A DNA stretch of 64,000 nucleotides from assembly GCF_000515335.1 (NCBI RefSeq), contig NZ_KI911563.1, positions 2,812,045 to 2,876,044 of the forward strand, given 5' to 3'. Under the pieces are notes generated by a model. It was not told the origin of the DNA, ran no database searches, and saw only the letters and a list, made by a program, of their open reading frames with translations. A program made the position numbers and the translations under genes. Numbering within the stretch: position 1 is the stretch's first letter; every line of letters starts with the position of its first letter. Shown one piece after another: positions 59,448-64,000 of the stretch. Source of the stretch: Cohnella panacarvi Gsoil 349 (GTDB lineage Bacteria; Bacillota; Bacilli; Paenibacillales; Paenibacillaceae).

Positions 59448-61664
59448 ATGATGATTAGGAACGATAACGACGCGCACATCTGGTTAGTTTCTACCGAACG
59501 AAAAGGAAGGCAATCTCAATATGCTTCTATGCTTGGGTCTGGAAGGACATTTTGGGCGGATGGCCATCAACGTCGCAGAGGCCCCTATACGGCAGCCAAC
59601 GAATGGTTGCAACAGATTGTCCCTATATTGGGCGAGAACCATCAGGAACTTCTGCGCTTGCACAGTATGGAGATATTGACCATAGCCCCGGAGCTTGAAT
59701 TTCATGTTCCCGCTAGCTATGAAACATTAACGTCGCTCGCATCGCCGCAGGAACGCACCCGCTTCTACTCTGCTTTACGCACGCTGCGCCTAGCTCACGG
59801 CTTGACCGACTTCCTGCTGCAATTGGCGGAACTCGAAGGTCCGTTAACGCTGATCGTGGAGAACGCTCACGCTTGCGGCTCGCTTGATGCGGAACTCTTG
59901 CCCGTATTATTGCGCCGCGCGAATCCTTCCAAGATAAAAGTTATTGTCAGTTCATCGCCCGAGCTGCAGGATGACGAATTGTGCGGAAAGCTCGAAGCCT
60001 ACGCCCTGCGGATCGCCGCCTCGTCCTTATCAACGGATCCCGTCTCGCTTAACTGCGTTGAAGAATCCCGCGAACAATTGTTAGCGGCTTACTTCGAGAC
60101 GGAATGCACGTCCGATTCCGAGCTTATGCAACAGGCATATGCTTCGCTGACAGATGAAGAGCGCAGGGCTCGCCACGACAGCAGGGCCGAGTTGCTTAGC
60201 GGAATGGACCAACAGTCTCTTCGCATTGGCGCCATTCCCTATCACTTGGAGAATGGATCAAACCCGTCCCTCGCGCTTGAATCCATTATCGATGCCGTCG
60301 AGTATTGCAGCATAATGGGTTTCTATGAAGCGCTTATCGATTTGGGCAAGAGAGGCTGGGAACTTACCGATTGGAATCAAGGCATCAAGAATCGCTGGCT
60401 TCTGGTGAATCGCATGACAACCTCCTATGCGGCGCTGGATCATCCGAAGGAAGGGATGGCGCTATACGAGGCCACGCTCGCGAACACTAACGAGATAGAG
60501 ATTCATATGCGATGCTATTACGGGTTGGCCATGCTCAACACCCGCTATTTTGAGGTAAGCAATCACGAACTCGCCAAATCCTATATTGAACGAGCCATCG
60601 CTTTCGCCGACCAAATCGAAAACAAGAAGCGTCGGAGCTTCCATACCGTGTTTAATCAGAACGGCCTGGCGTTAATCGAGATGCATCTCGGTAATCTGGA
60701 TGGCGCGCTTGAACTCGTAACCGAAGGGTGGGAATTGCTGAACCGAACGCTTGAGGCGAACGAACAACTGCTGCATCGCTCCGTACTACTCCACAATCAG
60801 GCCCAGTTGCTGGCTGCCAAGAAAGATTGGGACGCTGCAGTTGATCGTATGAACGACGTGATCCGCCTCGACCCTCATTATGCGGAATATTACTTCGACC
60901 GCGGAAGCTATAACAGTCATCGAGGTCATCTGGAGGAATCGATTAGAGACTACGATCAAGCCATGAAGTACAGCCCGCCGTTCCCGGAAGTCTACTACAA
61001 TCGGGCAGGCGTTCTGAAACGACTTGGCGAGATCGATCTGGCCATGCGAGACTACAACTACTTACTCGAGCTCGATCCGGATCATCGGGACGGCCTATTG
61101 AACCGCGCGACGTTGTTCTATGAGTCTGACCGACTGGAAGATGCGCGCAGAGATGTGCTTCATGGATTGCGGATTGACGAAGCTAACGCGGAGTTACTGT
61201 GCACGCTCGGATTGATCGAGATGGCTGATGGGAACGTGGACGAAGCACAGTTGGCATTCTCGCGCGCACTTGCGAGCAATCCGGATTTTACGGAAGCTTT
61301 GACCAACCGCGCAGTGCTCTATTATGAATGCCATCAGCCGGAGCTGGCCATTAAGGATTTGAATCAAGCTCTTACCCTTCAGGAGAATGCGACGACCTAT
61401 TATAACCGCGCATGGGTCTATGAGTCGCTTGGTCAGTGGGATGCAGCCATTAGCGACTATCGGCAAGCCAGGACTTTCGACGATGCCGATCACCACGATA
61501 TTCACTATCGAATTGGCTTATGCTGCCTTCAGGTCGGTGATCGCGAGATGGCCCGCGAAGAATGGATCCGTCACCTCACCTTTGGCGAAACGCCTTATGG
61601 GGAAAATATTCGCCTGCAAATGCCGGAGTTGGCCATTCATCTACTACAATCCGTATCTTCTTGA
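59448..61664 (+). CDS. TPR protein with degenerate STAND/AAA-like N-terminus
   Basis: 738 residues. Residues 1-210 or so recall the AAA_16/STAND ATPases: GPYTAANEWLQQIVPILGEN and a Walker-B-like PLTLIVENAHACGSLDAELL with VLLRR. The usual P-loop GxxGxGKS is missing (GSGRTFW is in its place), so ATP binding is doubtful. From about 290 to 730 it is a TPR superhelix (YYFDRGSYNSHRGHLEESIR, YYNRAGVLKRLGEIDLAMRD, LLNRATLFYESDRLEDARRD). No DNA-binding domain seen. It lies 18 bp after the protease, so part of the same operon; a scaffold or sensor for peptide maturation or response is the best guess. Confidence 0.8.
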   Translation: MMIRNDNDAHIWLVSTERKGRQSQYASMLGSGRTFWADGHQRRRGPYTAANEWLQQIVPILGENHQELLRLHSMEILTIAPELEFHVPASYETLTSLASPQERTRFYSALRTLRLAHGLTDFLLQLAELEGPLTLIVENAHACGSLDAELLPVLLRRANPSKIKVIVSSSPELQDDELCGKLEAYALRIAASSLSTDPVSLNCVEESREQLLAAYFETECTSDSELMQQAYASLTDEERRARHDSRAELLSGMDQQSLRIGAIPYHLENGSNPSLALESIIDAVEYCSIMGFYEALIDLGKRGWELTDWNQGIKNRWLLVNRMTTSYAALDHPKEGMALYEATLANTNEIEIHMRCYYGLAMLNTRYFEVSNHELAKSYIERAIAFADQIENKKRRSFHTVFNQNGLALIEMHLGNLDGALELVTEGWELLNRTLEANEQLLHRSVLLHNQAQLLAAKKDWDAAVDRMNDVIRLDPHYAEYYFDRGSYNSHRGHLEESIRDYDQAMKYSPPFPEVYYNRAGVLKRLGEIDLAMRDYNYLLELDPDHRDGLLNRATLFYESDRLEDARRDVLHGLRIDEANAELLCTLGLIEMADGNVDEAQLAFSRALASNPDFTEALTNRAVLYYECHQPELAIKDLNQALTLQENATTYYNRAWVYESLGQWDAAISDYRQARTFDDADHHDIHYRIGLCCLQVGDREMAREEWIRHLTFGETPYGENIRLQMPELAIHLLQSVSS

Positions 61665-61680
61665 CCCATTATTATCAAAC

Positions 61681-61713
61681 AAACCCCTGTAACATGAATC
61701 GTTACAGGGGTTT
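61681..61713. terminator. Bidirectional terminator between TPR gene and ldh
   Basis: AAACCCCTGTAAC-ATGAATC-GTTACAGGGGTTT, a perfect 13-bp stem between convergent genes. Confidence 0.92.
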
Positions 61714-61732
61714 GTGTCATTCGGAAATGCGA

Positions 61733-62647
61733 TCAACGGCTGACCGTAGCGTTCAATTCTTTCAGCTTATCCGCAGATCGTTTAAGCAGCGCTAACTCAT
61801 CCTTGGATAGATCAAGTCTCAACACATTTCTTACGCCGCTCCGATCGACGATACACGGTACACCAAGGTATACGTCGCTTATGCCATGATAGTCGTTAAG
61901 TAACGTTGACACGTTCAGCACCGCGCCTTCGTCTTTTAGAATCGCTGTACAGATTCGATCGAGCGCCAGCGCGATAGCATAGTAAGTCGCCCCTTTGGCG
62001 CTGATAATTTTATACGCGGCATTAACCGTGTTGGAGAAAATATCCTCTTTGTGTTCTTCCTCGATCTCAAGCGGTATTCCCGCCACGTTCGCCAAGCTCC
62101 ATACGGGGAGCTCCGAATCGCCATGCTCGCCTATGATATGAGCATGCACGCTACGCGGATCAATATTCAGATGGTTGCCGATCAAGTATCTGAACCTAGC
62201 GCTGTCGAGCAGCGTTCCCGACCCGATGACGCGGTTAACCGGCCAGCCTGTTTTGCTCCAAGCGAAGTAGCTCATCACGTCGACAGGGTTTGAGGCAAGT
62301 AGTAATATGCCATCGGTATTGTATTTCACGACTTCGGTTAGTATGCTGTCCATAATCATGGCATTTCTCTTCAACAGTTCCGTTCGCGGTTCGCCCTCCC
62401 GTTGCGCGGCGCCTGCGGTAATGACGATAATGTCGGCGTCCTTGCAATCCTCGTATGTACCCGCCCATAGTTTCGTTGTACCGAGAAAAGGAATGCCATG
62501 GTTTATGTCCAGCGCATCGCCAGCGGCTTTGGAATGATTCGCATCGATTAATACGAGTTCGTCCGTCCTGTTCCTAATCATAAGCGTGTAAGCCGTTGTC
62601 GCTCCTACCGCTCCCGATCCGATTACTACGATTTTCGTTTTTTTCAT
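61733..62647 (-). CDS. ldh: L-lactate dehydrogenase
   Basis: 304 residues from the ATG at 62647 (GGGTG upstream; a TTG two codons earlier is possible). NAD site VVIGSGAVGATTAYTLMIRN, substrate loop AAQREGEPRTELLKRN, SNPVDVMSYFAW, catalytic His in IIGEHGDSELPVWS. Reduces pyruvate to L-lactate and regenerates NAD+ when oxygen is short. It follows a formate/nitrite-family channel gene almost without gap, and both lie downstream of a Rex-type operator. Confidence 0.96.
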   Translation of the reverse strand: MKKTKIVVIGSGAVGATTAYTLMIRNRTDELVLIDANHSKAAGDALDINHGIPFLGTTKLWAGTYEDCKDADIIVITAGAAQREGEPRTELLKRNAMIMDSILTEVVKYNTDGILLLASNPVDVMSYFAWSKTGWPVNRVIGSGTLLDSARFRYLIGNHLNIDPRSVHAHIIGEHGDSELPVWSLANVAGIPLEIEEEHKEDIFSNTVNAAYKIISAKGATYYAIALALDRICTAILKDEGAVLNVSTLLNDYHGISDVYLGVPCIVDRSGVRNVLRLDLSKDELALLKRSADKLKELNATVSR

Positions 62648-62653
62648 ACGCAA

Positions 62654-63448
62654 TCACCCTTCTTTGGAGTTATCCGTCATATAAGGCTTGTTAACGAAGT
62701 AATACATATATCCCATGAATACGCCTCCGCCGATTAAATTGCCGAGGGTCACTGGAACGAGATTATGAATAACGCCGTCAATCGAGATCGTGCCCGGATG
62801 ATTGAGCACGAGGGCGATGGCGAACGTACACATATTGGCGATACTATGCTCGTAACCCGAGATGAAGAAACAGAATACGAACAACATCATGGCGAACATC
62901 TTGGCGCCATCTTCCTTGAAGTTCATCGGTATGAAAAATGCCAAACAGACTAACCAGTTACATAAGATTGCTCGGAAGAACAACTCCATTGCCGGCGTAT
63001 GCATCTTCTTATCGACTACGCTCAGCAAGAACCCGTTCACGGAGGAGTCATCGAATAACCCCGTCGTATAGATGAGAGACGCGAATGCGGCTGCTCCGAG
63101 AATATTGCCCGCATAGCTCGTGATCCATAGCTTGACGGTATCCCTCCAGCGCAGCTTCTTTCTCAGAGCGGCATAGGTGTAGTAGAACGTGTCGCCGGTG
63201 AATAAATCTCCGCCTCCATATACGATCAGTATAATCGCGGCGCCGAACGTGATGGCAGCCATCGGGTAAGTGAACGGCGAATGTTCTAGGTAAAAGTAGT
63301 TACCCGTCTTGAACGCGACGATAACCCCGAATCCGATGAACATGCTGGCCAGCATAGAACGAGATATATATCGGATTATACTTTGCTTGAAGAGACCATG
63401 CTTCTTTAATGCCAGCTGTTCGACTTTGTGCAGCGGCTCGAGTTCCAT
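62654..63448 (-). CDS. Formate/nitrite transporter (FNT) family channel
   Basis: 264 residues with six membrane helices. GGGDLFTGDTFYYTYAALRK matches the FNT signature region, and NLIGGGVFMGYMYYFVNKP closes the last helix. FNT pentamers pass formate, nitrite, lactate or hydrosulfide. Pairing with ldh makes lactate or formate release during fermentation the likely role. First gene of the pair; a Rex-type palindrome lies 55 bp upstream. Confidence 0.92.
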   Translation of the reverse strand: MELEPLHKVEQLALKKHGLFKQSIIRYISRSMLASMFIGFGVIVAFKTGNYFYLEHSPFTYPMAAITFGAAIILIVYGGGDLFTGDTFYYTYAALRKKLRWRDTVKLWITSYAGNILGAAAFASLIYTTGLFDDSSVNGFLLSVVDKKMHTPAMELFFRAILCNWLVCLAFFIPMNFKEDGAKMFAMMLFVFCFFISGYEHSIANMCTFAIALVLNHPGTISIDGVIHNLVPVTLGNLIGGGVFMGYMYYFVNKPYMTDNSKEG

Positions 63449-63502
63449 ACGACCACCTCTATTCGGCTTGTGGTTAAGGTATCATACCTGGCTGAATTTT
63501 AG

Positions 63503-63520
63503 TCGTGACAATTGTCACAA
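63503..63520. promoter_or_regulatory. Rex-type redox operator
   Basis: TCGTGACAATTGTCACAA matches the Rex pattern TTGTGA-N6-TCACAA at all but one position and lies between the FNT-ldh pair and the UPF0173 gene. Rex is known to repress ldh and fermentative genes until NADH/NAD+ rises. Confidence 0.8.
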
Positions 63521-63609
63521 CACCGTATATTCGGAAAGAAAGATTAAACATGGTACAATTCATGTAAGCAGTTACACAACCATTTATCGATATGTTAGGA
63601 GGAGTAATG

Positions 63610-64000
63610 ATGGAATTGATCTATCACGGTCATTCATGCGTACAGATCGTTACGGAAGACAAGTCAATCGTTATCGATCCTTTCTTAAGGGGAAACCCCA
63701 TCGCGGTAACGAAGCCGGAAGACATTCAGGCACAATACATCCTGTTAACGCACGCGCATATGGATCATATTCTCGACGCTCCTACGATTGCCAAGGCGAA
63801 CGACGCTCAGATCGTCGCCGTGGTCGAGCTAGCGGATTTCTTCTCCGGTAAAGGATTGAAGACGATCGGCATGAACTTGGGAGGCACGATCGACCTTGGC
63901 TTCGCGAAGGCCAAAATGGTACAAGCGCTGCACAGCTCGGGAATTACGTTAGAGGATGGCACCGTTCTCTATGGAGGCGTACCGGCCGGCTTCATAATTC
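63610..64000 (+). CDS. UPF0173 metal-dependent hydrolase (metallo-beta-lactamase fold), truncated
   Basis: At least 130 residues, cut by the window end. MELIYHGHSCVQIVTEDKSI, VIDPFLRGNP and ILLTHAHMDHILDAPTIAKA carry the HxHxDH metal motif of the UPF0173/YtkL family. AGGAGGAG precedes paired ATGs at 63607 and 63610; the second has better spacing. Family members are broad metal-dependent hydrolases of unknown substrate. It is divergent from the FNT gene. Confidence 0.9.
   Translation, partial: MELIYHGHSCVQIVTEDKSIVIDPFLRGNPIAVTKPEDIQAQYILLTHAHMDHILDAPTIAKANDAQIVAVVELADFFSGKGLKTIGMNLGGTIDLGFAKAKMVQALHSSGITLEDGTVLYGGVPAGFII

Noticed and set aside
63309..63851. Plus-strand frame of 180 codons across the FNT-UPF0173 gap
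   Set aside because: It runs antisense through the FNT gene and out of frame through the UPF0173 gene, whose HxHxDH motif and ribosome site are clear.

Overview
The window is a Gram-positive, endospore-forming chromosome segment, most likely from the Paenibacillaceae (a Paenibacillus- or Cohnella-like genome). The taxonomic call is an inference. It rests on spore genes (spoVT, spoVG, fin, gin, yabG, an sspF-type SASP), a G+C-rich core, AbrB with a CxxC pair, and a gene order that matches the Bacillus subtilis origin-proximal cluster from csfB/gin down to spoVT and yabM. No rRNA or tRNA gene was recognised.

Core, 27.4-57.1 kb, mostly minus strand: gin, a PLP decarboxylase, a membrane GT-C-like protein, tmk, darA (yaaQ), yaaR, holB, ricT, yabA, trmN6, rsmI, abrB (plus strand), an HD phosphohydrolase, tatD, a c-di-AMP (ydaO-type) riboswitch ahead of yabE, rnmV, rsmA, yabG, veg, sspF, ispE, purR, ridA, spoVG, glmU, prs, ctc/L25, pth, fin, mfd and a PrsA-like foldase. 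Several textbook control sites are readable: tandem 0A boxes in the abrB leader, a sigma-H promoter ahead of spoVG, consensus sigma-A promoters for veg and purR, and a Rex-type operator ahead of a formate-family channel and ldh.

Accessory island, about 1.9-27.2 kb, lies between prsA and spoVT. It holds a cobalt/nickel ECF transporter (CbiM, PDGLE protein, CbiQ-CbiO fusion), a large surface protein of unknown function, a TetR-controlled MFS efflux pair with two operators, a frameshifted RHS-repeat protein, and then about 13 kb of toxin-immunity cassettes. The cassette array looks like a silent effector reservoir of a type VII secretion (LXG-type) system. Near-identical G+C-rich pretoxin segments are joined to different A+T-rich toxin tips: four or more NS-family nucleases with DUF600/YezG-like immunity proteins, one WHE/HNH nuclease, and two HExxGH putative metallopeptidases. 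None of the toxin modules has a convincing start: they lie downstream of terminator-like hairpins without a good ribosome binding site. At the head of the array the first 255 or so codons of essC are fused to a toxin tail. Toxins of the DUF600-linked type end in Gly-Gly, and those codons form the Shine-Dalgarno of the immunity gene. Many pieces are broken, inverted or fused.

Right end, 57.3-64 kb: a membrane protein, then a compact plus-strand locus consisting of a 32-residue peptide, a protein with a PqqD/RRE-like domain fused to an HEGMH zinc membrane protease, and a TPR protein with a degenerate STAND-like N-terminus. This looks like a minimal RiPP or processed-peptide signalling system that I cannot match to a named class. 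It is followed by ldh, a formate/nitrite-family channel and a UPF0173 metal-dependent hydrolase cut by the window end.
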